DNA from: Peronospora farinosa
Lineage: Eukaryota > Oomycota > Peronosporomycetes > Peronosporales > Peronosporaceae
Reading direction: 5' to 3'
DNA: 64,000 bases
Assembly: GCA_947646735.1 (NCBI GenBank)
Contig: CANTFK010000962.1
Span: forward strand, 124,001-188,000
Every line of letters begins with the position of its first letter. The stretch's first letter is position 1. Made by a program: the position numbers and the translations under genes. Shown here piece by piece: positions 41,770-52,943 of the stretch. The notes under the pieces are model-generated. The model saw nothing but the letters and a program-made list of their open reading frames with translations. It made no database searches and was not told the origin of the DNA.

Positions 41770-41964
41770 GGGCTGGTACCCCTGTCCCCCTTAACTGGTA
41801 TGCCTGTCCCTGGTGACTGGAAACCCTACCCTGGTGACCCTCGTCTGAACCTTGGGACCTTGCAAGGCCTAATCATTTTTTTTTCTTCGAGGGAGTGATT
41901 TAAATTTCTTTCCTCTTTATAACGGAATCCTCAGGGGTCCCTATTCTCCTTGGCACTTCTCCAC
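41770..41964 (-). repeat. LTR4 fragment
   Basis: Matches the truncated LTR4 of the tandem units (CTTGCAAGGCC near 41860, CCCTGTCCC repeats near 41780). It ends at a damaged start CGTGGAGAAGTGCC (41964) followed by a polypurine-like CGCATGGGACAGT. Confidence 0.65.
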
Positions 41965-42044
41965 GACTGTCCCATGCGCGCTGGTCTTTCGAACTGCGGA
42001 AACACCCTGTGCATCCTTGCTATGCTCCCATGTCAGAGTAGTAG

Positions 42045-43290
42045 ATGTCCATGTATATGATGGCCAGTCGTATTCGCCAACTCACAAACCATTTCTTTGC
42101 CATTGCCATCCCCCAATTCCTTCCCCGACGGGCCCCGAGATCGACGGGGACCACCAGAAAACCTAGATCTCTTCCTTCTCCAAGTTGTCGAGGTCTACTG
42201 AAAAACCACCCAATTCGGATTTTTCTTGAGAGCCACAGGGAATCCCAAGTCTGGTCCTTCTCGAAATTGGCGGGTTATACTGAGAAAATCAAGTCTGGTC
42301 CTCCTCGAAATTGGCGGGGTCTACTAGGAAACTCAAGTGTGGTCCTCCTCCAACATCGGCGGGGCCTACTGAGAAACCTGAGTCCAGCCCGATCATTACA
42401 ACCCAAAAATTTCCTGTTGCTACCCCCAAAAAGAAGAATTCGCATACGCTTCGCGTGGATCTCTGAATTCAGCTTTTTTGGCCACTTCGAGTCCGACACC
42501 GAAAGTCCAAACTCCAATGATCCAAGGGTTCCAGAGTCTAAGGTCCTGCTGGTTCCAACGCGTGGGGCTCATCTATTCCTGGATATGCAAAGTCAAGTGT
42601 GTTTAGAGCTGAAGACATTGCCTCATGGCCAGTTTCTATAATTAATCCCCTGCGATAACACGATTAAGCGTGCAGGACCTATGGTCCAACGTGACCCTTC
42701 CGGACTCGTGGTCGGTCTTTAGACCATCTACGGACAAAGCCATTAGATGAGAATGTGAATCTTTTAACGAAATTTCAACGTAAGCACTTGATGGACTCGT
42801 GTCCATGGGACCAGTTGATTGTGTCCGTGGGTCCTCTCTCCTTCCCAATGTCCGGTTGGTTCGTCGACCTGGGGAAAATCCGCGGCGCATATGTCAACGC
42901 GTCATGACATAGCTTGTGGAAAGATCGGCACCATCTCCCTCTTTCCGTGGCCCTTCGCATGAAGAGCCAACCGGCTCTTCATTGCCAGAAAAAGCGGCGG
43001 ATTAGGGCGAGAAAGGCTTGGATGGGGGTGCTGAAGAAGGTCTTATAAAGGGATAATGGCAGGTCACTGTGACCTTGACATCTTGCTGGACCCCTTCTTC
43101 CATCCGGTTAATCCCATACGTCAGCTGTCCTTCTATCCCGCGTGTCAACGAGGGTAATTTTCAAGAGAGGCTGTTGGAGGCGTTGCGGGTGTGGATGATT
43201 CTGGCCCCTGGCGCATCTTTTATTACAAGAACATCAAGAGCACCCCACCTTCGGGTTTTCACGTCCTTCTGGTATGTTTTTTCTACCTGA
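42045..43290 (+). pseudogene. Diverged antisense-ORF homologue
   Basis: Third version of the antisense ORF. Near 42060 it keeps RQLTNHFF at the place of FTNSHV. A ~46-bp repeat block follows at 42120-42385. Near 42450-42515 it reads ISEFSFFGHFESDTESP, aligning with YSDEFLEMFGPDSETESD of the 749-codon protein. After a stop at 42639, C-terminal similarity resumes in broken frames (GWFVDLG near 42850; KAWMGVLKKVL near 43011-43045; CDLDILLDPFF near 43070-43105). Order and strand relative to the flanking LTR4 match the intact ORF. Confidence 0.7.
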
Positions 43291-43299
43291 AAGCATCTG

Positions 43300-43550
43300 A
43301 GGCTCGTAAATAGCTTTCCACGTATTCATCGTAAGCTGTTAATTTCATTTCATCTCATAACTTCATAGTAAAATTCAGATCTTTCTCCTTCGAGTCATGT
43401 CGTGAATGGGGCCCGGGGTCTTCTGCAGGTCGAAAATACTTCTATTTGCGCTGCACTTTCGAATATATAACTTGACCAATTCTTGAATGTGTAACATATA
43501 CCACCTCCTTCTTGCATCATCTTGGCCTTTCCAAAATTAACTCTCCCCTC
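43300..43550 (-). other. Pol-tail remnant of an Element-2-like element
   Basis: Similar to 57890-57990 and to the tails in I1 and I4 (ACTTGACCAATT, CCTTCTTGCATCATCTTGGC). No coding capacity is left. It is cut at ~43556 by GypsyA-like LTR sequence. Confidence 0.6.
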
Positions 43551-43559
43551 TCACTTAAA

Positions 43560-43995
43560 AAAAAATGAGGCAAATCAATGTGACCCACCCTCGTGAATGT
43601 GATATCCATGGATGGATTTACATTCAACGGGAATGACGCCCAGTTGGGACTAGGCGTCATGGTGACACTTCAGACGGACTTCATCAGCGAGATTTAATAT
43701 TTATGAAACTCGCAAGTAAGGATGCGCTTCTATAGAGACGCGTATCAGATCTTTACATTTGACCAATCAATAGTTAGATCTATATTTAATTACTTTCTAT
43801 TACAGATAATTCAGTCTTAAATTTACTACATCACGCTTACTGCGCGCAGGAAGACTGAAAACAGCTTCCGCGACACAGTTTGGTGCTTGTTTTATGAGTT
43901 CGTTGCGCGGTTCGATTAATGCGATAGGCAACGGTGGGTACAGTGCTCACCGCCGATTAACACAACCACCGCACGCGGAGGTAAGACACTCTAAT
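43560..43995 (+). repeat. Diverged GypsyA-like LTR plus leader, plus orientation
   Basis: Reads CCACCCTCGTGAATGTGATAT, then follows the minus-strand GypsyA LTR in order (AGGCGTCA, CGCGTATC, CAGTCTT) and continues into a leader ending GGTAAGAC, as in GypsyA. Inverted repeats are kept with different sequence (ATGACGCC/GGCGTCAT near 43633-43660). Confidence 0.65.
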
Positions 43996-44001
43996 TGCTT
44001 C

Positions 44002-44637
44002 TGTGGTGAAGTGGCGATCACAAAATTTCTGATGTGATCCCGACTCTCCACTGGCGCCCGGACGACCGACTAACGGAGGGGGTACCCCGTATCCGTGTAA
44101 CTTTTCTTCCTCACCTTGTGTAGGGCAGGCTGCACTCTTCTCGGTGGACTTGAATCGATGCTGAGCTTAACCGTGGCTGGGGATTGGTCGGGGGAGGGGA
44201 AGGTCGATCACGTGGAAAATCCTCACGCGATCGAAAGTTGTATGTGGGGTGCTCTATGAGTCACCCTGGTCTGCCTTGAGACCGCCTTATCCAGATGTAG
44301 ATACTTGATCCACTTGATTTCACTTGATCTTCTGACCACTTGAGCCGTCTCGATCTTGCGCCTTGTCCTTTACGTTGTATACTGCGTCCGATCGCAGGGG
44401 GGTTTTGATTGGGTGGAGAGTTCTTGTAATCCCTGGCCAAACAATCCAGGGATATCACTTTTCTTAGCGTAGCAGAAGCTCTTGATCGTCGGGGGCCAAA
44501 CTTATCCGCCCGGAAGAGAAGTCTGCGTGCGTGCTTAGAAGTAAAAGAAACTCTGTTTAATGTTAACCAACGAAATAATAAATCCTACGTATGTATGACA
44601 GTACCTACTGCCGCGTGTCGTCTTTTCAGGAAAATCG
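44002..44637 (-). repeat. Element-1-like LTR fragment (U3-end/R/U5)
   Basis: Minus-strand match to 7850-8512, ending TTCACCACA at 44002. The satellite and the 5' part of the LTR are absent. It directly follows an Element-1-like pol fragment in the same orientation. Confidence 0.8.
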
Positions 44638-44684
44638 CATTCATCATTGGATCGTGTCGTGAGTTTCACCGTTTCCGTATTCCT

Positions 44685-44990
44685 TTATTCTGCTTCCTCT
44701 TTTGAGCGTGTTAAGATCATCTTTGGTGTAGGGTACGAAGGATGATCCACTAGCGGTCCGGTATATTCTTCCGGTGGTTCTTCTTCTCGATCCGTTGTCG
44801 CTTCGAACGCTAATGTCTGCCATTCGTTATACCGACGCGATCCTACCGAGACATATCCTGGGGACCGAGGTATCATATCAGCGACCATCCACCAACCTAA
44901 TGGCGATCCATGACTTAAAATCACTTCTTGATCGCCGATATTAGTCAGCTGTAGATACTTGATCTGACCTGGTCCCGTAGTTGCTGTAGG
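44685..44990 (-). pseudogene. Element-1-like pol fragment (protease-RT linker), left of solo LTR3
   Basis: Minus frame aligning with Element 1 pol after the protease: GPGQIKYLQLTN, GWWMVADMIPRSPGYVSVG, RRYNEWQTLAFEATTDR. It continues across the solo LTR with 48491-49324; the broken reading is ...RDPKWVP / TGPGQIK. The left end stops near 44680, before the LTR fragment. Confidence 0.8.
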
Positions 44991-45084
44991 TGTGGTAAAG
45001 TCGATTAGGAGTTTTGGCTAAGTCCATGTATTAATTTTATCGAAAAATCCGGAGCTGAATTATCAAGACTTTTCTAGCCAACGG

Positions 45085-45280
45085 TTGGATCCCTTTCCCA
45101 TAATGGCTGGATCCCTTTCCTATAACAGTTGGACCCCTTTCCCAGAACGGTTGGATCCCTTTCTCATAACGGTTGGATCCCTGTCCCGCTTACAGTTGGA
45201 CCCCTTTCCCATGACGGTTGGATCCTTTTCCCATAACGGTTGGACCCCTTTCCCGCTAACGGTCGGCTCCCTTTCCACCA
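45085..45280. repeat. 23-24-bp minisatellite in LTR3
   Basis: About nine units of GGTTGGATCCCTTTCCCATA-like sequence, alternating GGATCC and GGACCC forms. Confidence 0.85.
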
Positions 45281-45744
45281 CTAAGTCACTTACTAAAATG
45301 ACTTATTGGGTGTGGTGGAGTCGATCGTAATTTATGGATGATCGAATGGAAAAGTACCGTTGATCGTGGCATGGATCATATTTCCATGTTATATTGGATT
45401 ATCATGGAATAGATTACCGCTTGGATATACTTGGTTCCAGTATCGGTTGATCCAACTGGATGTATTAAAATTGCACGGATATTACTTGACTGTGGAATAT
45501 TGGAATTTCTCAAAGTGTGGATCGCGGCCTCAATTAATTGTAATGGACAAATCATGATCCGAGATACATATCGTATCACTATCGAGTTTGGATAGCACCG
45601 CGATCCAAGTCTGGATCGCACTGCAATCTTAGTATTCAGGTGGATCCGCGATCCGTGATTCTGTTATTTCACTGTGGAGGAGCGAGTAAACAATTTTCAT
45701 AAATTGTAGATCGCGATTCAAGTGTGGATCACACATCAAGGATC

Positions 45745-47800
45745 GATCCCGAAAAATTGTGCAGAAAACGCGATCCAACTTGGAAAACGCGATCCGACTC
45801 AGAACCGCGATCCGACTCAGAACCGCGATCCAAAGCTGAGCGCGATCCGACTTAGAATCGCGATCCGACTCTAAACCGCGATCCAAGGCAGACCGCGATC
45901 CAAAGTAGACCGCGATCCGACTCAGAAGCGCGATCCGACTCAAAAACGCGATCCGACTCAGAACCGTGATCCAAGGCTGAGCGCGATCCGACTCAAAAAC
46001 CGCGATCGGATTCAGGACCGCGATCCAAGGCTGAACGCGATCCAAGGCAGACCGCGATCCAAGGTAGACCGCGATCCGACTCAGAAGCGCGATCCAAAGC
46101 TGAGCGCGATCCGACTCAGAATCGCGATCCGACTCAGAACCGCGATCCAAGGCTGAGCGCGATCCGACTCAAAAACCGCGATCGGATTCAGGACCGCGAT
46201 CCAAGGCTGAACGCGATCCAAGGCAGACCGCGATCCAAGGTAGACCGCGATCCGACTCAGAAGCGCGATCCAAATCTGAGCGCGATCCGACTCAGAATCG
46301 CGATCCGACTCAGGACCGCGATCCAAGGCTGAGCGCGATCCGAATCAGGACCGCGATACAAGGCTGAACGCGATTCAAGGTAAACCGCGATCCAAGGTAG
46401 AGCGCGATCCGACTCAGAATCGCGATCCGACTCAGAACCGCGATCCAAGGCTGAGCGCGATCCGACTCAGAACCGCGATCCGAATCAGAACCGCGATCCA
46501 ACGCTGAACGCGATCCAAGGCAGACCGCGATCCAAGGTAGACCGCGATCCGACTCAGAAGCGCGATCCGACTCAGAATCGCGATCCAAGGTATAGCGCGA
46601 TCCGACTCAGAAGCGCGATCCGAATCAGAACCGCGATCCAAGGCTGAACGCGATCCAAGGTAGACCGCGATCCAAGGCTAACGCGATCCAAGGTAGACCG
46701 CGATCCGAATCAGGACCGCGATCCAAGCCTGAACGCGATCCAAGGTAAACCGCGATCCAAGGTAGACCACGATCCGACTCAGAATCGCGATCCGAATCAG
46801 GACCGCGATCCAAGGCTGAACGCGATCCAAGGCAGACCGCGATCCAAGGTAGACCGCGATCCGACTCAGAAGCGCGATCCAAATCTGAGCGCGATCCGAC
46901 TCAGAATCGCGATCCGACTCAGGACCGCGATCCAAGGCTGAGCGCGATCCGAATCAGGACCGCGATACAAGGCTGAACGCGATTCAAGGTAAACCGCGAT
47001 CCAAGGTAGAGCGCGATCCGACTCAGAATCGCGATCCGACTCAGAACCGCGATCCAAGGCTGAGCGCGATCCAAGGCAGACCGCGATCCAAGGTAGACCG
47101 CGATCCGACTCAGAAGCGCGATCCAAAGCTGAGCGCGATCCGACTCAGAATCGCGATCCGACTCAGGACCGCGATCCAAGGCTGAGCGCGATCCGAATCA
47201 GGACCGCGATACAAGGCTGAACGCGATTCAAGGTAAACCGCGATCCAAGGTAGAGCGCGATCCGACTCAGAATCGCGATCCGACTCAGAACCGCGATCCA
47301 AGGCTGAGCGCGATCCGACTCAGAACCGCGATCCGAATCAGAACCGCGATCCAACGCTGAACGCGATCCAAGGCAGACCGCGATCCAAGGTAGACCGCGA
47401 TCCGACTCAGAAGCGCGATCCGACTCAGAATCGCGATCCAAGGTATAGCGCGATCCAACTCAGAAGCGCGATCCGAATCAGAACCGCGATCCAAGGCTGA
47501 ACGCGATCCAAGGTAGACCGCGATCCAAGGCTAACGCGATCCAAGGTAGACCGCGATCCGAATCAGGACCGCGATCCAAGCCTGAACGCGATCCAAGGTA
47601 GACCGCGATCCGACTCAGAAGCGCGATCCGACTCAGTACCGCGATCCAAGGTATAGCGCGATCCGACTCAGAATCGCGATACAACGTAGGTCCGCGATCC
47701 GACCTAGATCGCGATCCAACTCACAAGGATTACGCATTATGGATCGACCGCGATCCTGAGCTGATACGCGATCTGATTCGGATCGCGATCCAAGGATAAG
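45745..47800. repeat. CGCGATCC satellite in LTR3 (~2 kb)
   Basis: Units of 17-18 bp of two main types, CGCGATCCAAGGCTGAG and CGCGATCCGACTCAGAA. A block at 46310-46588 recurs almost unchanged at 47163-47441 (853-bp period). It sits where Element 1 has its GATC array. Open frames on the minus strand (ESDRDSESDRA) are by-products. Confidence 0.9.
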
Positions 47801-48490
47801 GCAAGATCGCCGATGGATCGGGATGGCAAAGGCATTTGGGGTGGACCACATATCGAGATCTGATTTTTCCTGAAAGGGTGACACGTGGTGATAGATCCTG
47901 GACTACAAATAGGCAGAATTGTAGGTTTCGAGTTTTGATTGGTTAACACTAAACAGAGTTCAATTTTACTTCTAATACACGTGTCGACTTCTCTTCCGGG
48001 CTGGATTCTTTGGCCACCCGACGTCTCGAGAAGCCTACACACTACGCAAGTCATATCCCTGGATTGTTTGGCCAGGGATTGCAAGAGCTCTCAACACAAC
48101 TCAACTGCGATTGGACGCAGATAAAACACGTAGGACAAGGCGAAGCAAGTGCAGGACGGATCAAGTGGTCAGAAGGTTCTGCTCAAGTGGTCAGAAGATT
48201 CAAGCTTCGTTTTATTGGATAACCGTGATCGATTGGGAAGATCACACCAAGTACTCGGTTTATCTTGTGAAGATTTCCACAAGATAACCAAACCTCCTAT
48301 CCCTAACCCAATTAGGATCAACATCGACTCAATTCCACCGAGAAGAGAGCAACCCGCCCTACCGACGGGTACACAAGGTGAGGAAGGCTTTATACACGGA
48401 ATCGGGGTACCCCCTCCGTTAGTCGGTCGTCCGGGCGCCAGTGGAGAGTTGGAATCGCATCAGCAATTTTGCGAATCCCACTCCACCACA

Positions 48491-49324
48491 TAGGTACCCA
48501 CTTCGGATCGCGCCTCACCCAGATCTTGGATTTAGGAGGACTAACCCCGATCTTCACTTCGGTCGATTTGCCCACTGGGATCACCACATATTGATCTGGA
48601 ATTGTGATCGCTTGTATGGTCGCCCGGTAAGGGGGTCTTCGTCCATTCAGAAGGATCCTGACCTCGTCAGGTAAACAAAGCGTTCCATCTGCTAAATCCA
48701 GGCGTATCCCAGCCGGTACCATGAAATCCATACCCAAGATCGCGTCTTGACCTACTTGATCTCCAACCCAAGCATCAAAATAGTAGACTAGCGATCCATT
48801 CAGCGTGATCTTGATTCTTGTACGACCGTCCGTCATGTATGTGTTCTCACCAATCCCAACACATTCTTGCTTCTAACTTTCGTCAATGACACATCCTACC
48901 TTACGAGCAAAGGTGGTGTCGACGATTGAGACTTTGGCTCCAGAATCAAATAACATAATCGCTTTTCATTGTTGATCTTGCCCGTTGCCTTGGCTTGCTT
49001 GAACCATTTTCCTGGTGTATGATATTTCCAATATCCCCGTGATTCACCTGGTGCTAAGTCGAGCTCCATTTTCGCAGGCGATCGGGCATATTCATCAACT
49101 CTTACGACGCTTGATATTGAACTCAGAAATTTTGAATCTTCACATGTATTAATCGGGTCGATCCAAGCGTTAGCACCTTGATCAGTCGATCTTCTTTTCA
49201 CAAATGCATAAATGCAGAACCAAGAACGCTCGGCTCGTACCAGATTCCAACCTGGCGAGCGTCCTAGTTTGACATTTCTTCTGCCTTCGGCGGAAGCATT
49301 CCAGCATGCTTGGTTGGGACATAC
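48491..49324 (-). pseudogene. Element-1-like gag end/protease fragment, right of solo LTR3
   Basis: Minus strand: gag end YVPTKHAGMLPPKAEEM (near 49270-49320), a damaged slip site (GTCAAAC, near 49270), the same stem region, then protease sequence in pieces (YWKYHTPGKWFKQAKA near 49000-49060; TRIKITLNGSLVYYF and ILGMDFMVPAGIRLD at 48836-48690). A frameshift lies near 48958 in the active-site region. It is truncated at 49324 by LTR2 copy F. Confidence 0.8.
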
Positions 49325-50422
49325 TGTGGAGAAGTGCCAGAGAAATGGGGGGCCCTTCGTAGTTATTATAATAAATGGCGTGAAAGATCTCGGTCACTCT
49401 CTTGAATGAGTGACAAGGAGTGACCAGGGCCTCGAACTGGTTCAAGGTCCCGAGTTCGGAGAAGGTACTAGGATATCCTACACTACAGACCAAAGGACCA
49501 GTGCGGCTAGGGCAGCTTAGGTTGACCCCAGGTAACAGGTGGACCCCAGACAACAGGTGGACCCAGGTGACCGGTGGACCCCAGGTGAGAGGTGGACCCA
49601 GGTGACCGGTGGACCCAGGTGGCCAGTGGACCCCAGGTGACAGGGGTATAGAGGCCCAGGGGGACTAGGGTATAGGGGTACCGGGGTACCGAGGCCCAGG
49701 GGTACCAGGGCTCAATGTCCGGGCGTGCAGAACCGGTACAAAGAATATCGGAGATTACAGAAAGTACAGGTACCAAGAAGCCAGTTCTTCCTCCAAGAGT
49801 CGACACGTGGCACTATCCAGATCAAAGGGTTAGGGTTAGGCAAGAAGAAGCATACAAAGTATAAGGTAAATAAACATACTCGAATTTGCATTACACGTGG
49901 CAGCTTTAAGCGCCCCCCCTAAGCTTCTCCGTCGCTTCACCTCTTCCGGGCGGGATACCCTTTGGTCCCCCGACGTCCAGCAGGTGTTAGACGGCTCAAG
50001 CAACGCAAGTTGAGCCTCAGGATAGTTGGCCTGAGGTGTCAAGACTCTACGACCCGCTACAGGAAGCGGTTTCCCTACGGGGAAGAACACAAAGGGGTCC
50101 AAGGACCAAGAACAGTCAGCCACCAAAGGGGTACATAGTACCAGGTGCATCGCTCTCGACTAAGTCGATTGAGGCCAAGAAACCCGGTCCCAAGTGAAGT
50201 ATATCCGCTCGGGGACCACCAAGTCCAAATCTTCTACATAAGACCAAGTCTATAGGTCTTCTGCGTCAACCGAGGAGCAAGACCAGCCAAGCCGACGGGT
50301 ACACAAGGTGAGACCCAAGGCCAACACGACACGGTATCGGGGTACCCCCTCCGTAAGTCGGCAGTCCGGCGCTGTGTGTGTTTGTGGATCTCCTACGTTG
50401 TTTGAGAATCCACTCCACCACA
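49325..50422 (+). repeat. LTR2 copy F, 5' LTR of Element 2 plus copy (1098 bp)
   Basis: Starts TGTGGAGAAGTGCC and ends ACTCCACCACA. It carries about seven GGTCCACC-type units (49513-49640), then a different CCCAGGGGTACC repeat (49640-49710). It lacks the poly-G segment of copies A-E. TATA is degraded (CTACATAAG near 50234). Confidence 0.88.
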
Positions 50423-52900
50423 ATGGTGCGCGTGCCCGGATCTTCGGGAGACGCGGGATTTCACCGTGAGCCCTACGAAAAAGAAAAGACATCGGTCAAA
50501 ATAGACCAAGGGACAACCAAGACACTGGAAACCGGATCGCCAGTGATCAAGAAGGAAGAAGGATCGGAGGACCTGCAGAGCCCGGGGAGGATCTCTGCTA
50601 TTGAGGTCAAGGTGGAATATGAAGAAAAGCCAAAAATCCTCCCCCCTTATGTCTTCTCTGAAGAAGACAACATGGGCCATAATAAACATTATGGTCCAGG
50701 GGTCCCAAGTTTGACAGCGAAAGCTAAAAAACAAGGGACCCCGAAGCAAGTCTCCCAACCTACCACTCAAGAGCCAAAGGTGCTCAAGAATAAGCAAAAG
50801 AAGCATACCAAGATGAAAGCACCAACAGGCATAGACACGACGGACGAGTCGGGAGAGAGCCAAGGCGTGGCAAGTAAGGACTGGACAGAAGAAGATTTTA
50901 AAGAAGTCTACCATCGGAATAAATTGAAGAAGTTTCTTCGAAAGGACCCGGTGATGAAGGCGCTCAAGGTCAAGCTTATGGACCAGGTCCACGGTCCGAT
51001 AACGGCTCTTCCCACCACGACCACAGACCTGGAGGTCCTCAAGGCCGTAATGAATCTGCTACATGAAGCTGGGATGTATGCTGGGAACTTTACCGCTGAG
51101 AATCTCTTTGATTTCGGGTTCGAGACCTTGAAGAAGACCTTAGTGACCCTGCATGGTCACCTCAAGACGTTAGTGGGGGAGTTCCCCCCGAAGGAAGTAC
51201 CCCGTCAAGATGGAGGAGTAGTGGATCCTGGTGTGGGCTCTCCTGCTGCGTCACTCGGTGAATCGTCACCAAGGTCTCAATACGAATCAGCCACCTCATC
51301 TATGATGTCGGCCCTGATGGATACGGTGGACCGAATGCAACTGGGTCCAGCTGGTGCAGCGTTGTTAGAAGCACGAATTCGCGAAGCATGCCATATGGAA
51401 ACAGCAACCCCATGGGGCCAGCGCCAAGCACGGGAGAAGACGGAAGCCCGGTGCAAAGTGGAGCCAAGGTTGATGGGGACAAAGACGGATCAGGAAGCAA
51501 AGACCGAGTCAGTTTCCCCTAGCGCACTCCATTCGTACTTTGATAAGGCGATGACCAAGTTCCTTGAAGATCAAGGCTCCACAAAAGTTGCAGTGGACAG
51601 GGGACGCACCATGAAGGGTCAAGGACCAGTTCATCCCAGGTCCTCCCAGCGAATTGAGCGCCTAGGACCACTAGGCGATATCCCTGATGTAGACATGGAA
51701 TTTGTGGGGTCAACCCATGATGAATACGACCCAGATGACTTGACGTTCCCGATGACCTCAGCGCGAGCGACTGTGGCCGCGGCTACGGCAGGAGGACCCC
51801 TACTGTTGTTCCACACATTAGGGTATCGGCCTCGTCGGATCTGAAGGAATTTAGCGGAAGGGACCACGATGAAGATCGTGCCAGAAGCTGGAGCACTAAG
51901 GTAAAGACGGCTTTCCTCCGAGACCAGGCACCAGACAGCGAGAAGTGTCTCATTTTTGGGTCCCTGCTCACAGATACAGCTCAGAATTGGTATCGACAGC
52001 TAGGTCGAACAGTGCGCGTTGAATGGAAACTGCTTCTGCGAGAGTTCCAAGCACAATTTTGCGGCTTGGGGGTGTCGGTGGCCCGACAATATTATCACGC
52101 CAGAAAGAGGACCGATGAGTCACCCTTAGAATATTTGTACCGTTTGAACGTGGCAGGGCTCAGGGCCAAGCTAGATATTAAGGGTGGGCCCCCCCAGTGT
52201 AAAGCGTGAACACGTGGATCATTACGTGGAGACCTTGGATGATCGAGAATTAGCGGACCAGCTTACATTGCTCAGACTTTCTGATGCAGATGACCTGGAG
52301 GAAGTCCTGCTGGCTCGTCATAGAGCGAAGACGCGTCAAGGAAGGGTCTTGTTCGGGTCCAGCAAGTTTCGCCAGAAGGCCCCAACCACTCCAGACCACA
52401 CCAAGAGTCAGCTGAGGAGACCCGTCCAAGTCATCCGAGCCACTTCTGAAAGTGAAAATGACCAAGGGTCCAGCTCCAGTGGGTCTGAGGGAGAAGGTGA
52501 CCTCAGAAGAATTTATGCGGCGGCGAGTAAACCTTACACTGGTAGGGCGAGGAACGCAGATGACCTCTGGGACCATCAGGACCCAGACCCAGACCGAGGT
52601 CGACGCATGGCAGAGGGACCTGGACAAAAGGTGGTTCCAGGGGCACCCGTGGCAAAGTGTACCCATTGTGGATCTAGGAAGCATGTGGATCTGGACTGTT
52701 GGAAGCGGATCGTTTGCGAGTGCTGTGGAAGGAAGGGTCACCCAGCCGACCACTGCCTGTTTGTGTATCGCGGTTGTGGCAAGGTTCATGACGTCGGCAA
52801 GTGCTCGATGGAAGAGTTCTACAATCTGATTCGCCAGTGGTACAACCCGACCAAGCACGCAGGGCAGCTGCCCGAGGCGGCGGAGAAGATGTTAAATTAG
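50423..52900 (+). pseudogene. gag: Gag of Element 2 plus copy (two compensating frameshifts)
   Basis: Starts MVRVPGSSGDAGFHRE at the LTR boundary. The first frame runs to 51844. The gag core (DLKEFSGRDHDEDRARSW) then continues one frame back from about 51830 to 52207, and an extra C in a C7 run (52189-52195) restores the original frame to the stop at 52900. Element 2 minus has C6 there and no shift. Zinc knuckles CTHCGSRKHVDLDC, CECCGRKGHPADHC and CRGC/CGKVHD-type lie near 52660-52800; the tail is EKMLN. GGACC/GGTCC is frequent (four in 50941-51000). As written, full-length Gag cannot be made unless the shifts are sequence errors. Confidence 0.8.
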
Positions 52901-52943
52901 AGCGCTCGCCAGGTTGGAATCTGGTACGAGCCGAGCGTTCTAA
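52891..52943 (+). promoter_or_regulatory. -1 frameshift signal, Element 2 plus copy
   Basis: G TTA AAT (52891-52897), then TAG (52898-52900). Stem TTAGAGCGCTCG (52897-52908) pairs with CGAGCGTTCTAA (52932-52943), 12 bp with one G-U. Compared with Element 1, the outermost pair changes from C-G to U-A, keeping pairing. Pol continues VKLERSPGWN. Confidence 0.75.

Larger units (their letters stand above)
44991..48490 (+). repeat. Solo LTR3 (3.5 kb) with TAGG duplications
   Basis: Begins TGTGGTAAAGTCGAT and ends ACTCCACCACA. TAGG occurs at 44987-44990 and 48491-48494. The flanks form one interrupted pol reading, so no internal region remains: a solo LTR. The 3' 650 bases match the Element 1 U3-end/R/U5 block (including GACGGGTACACAAGGTGAG near 48363). 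A second start-like sequence TGTGGTGGAGTCGATCG occurs at 45311. Confidence 0.85.

Noticed and set aside
45745..47800. Possible CRISPR array (short regular repeats)
   Set aside because: Units are contiguous with no unique spacers, lie inside an LTR, and no cas-like gene is present.
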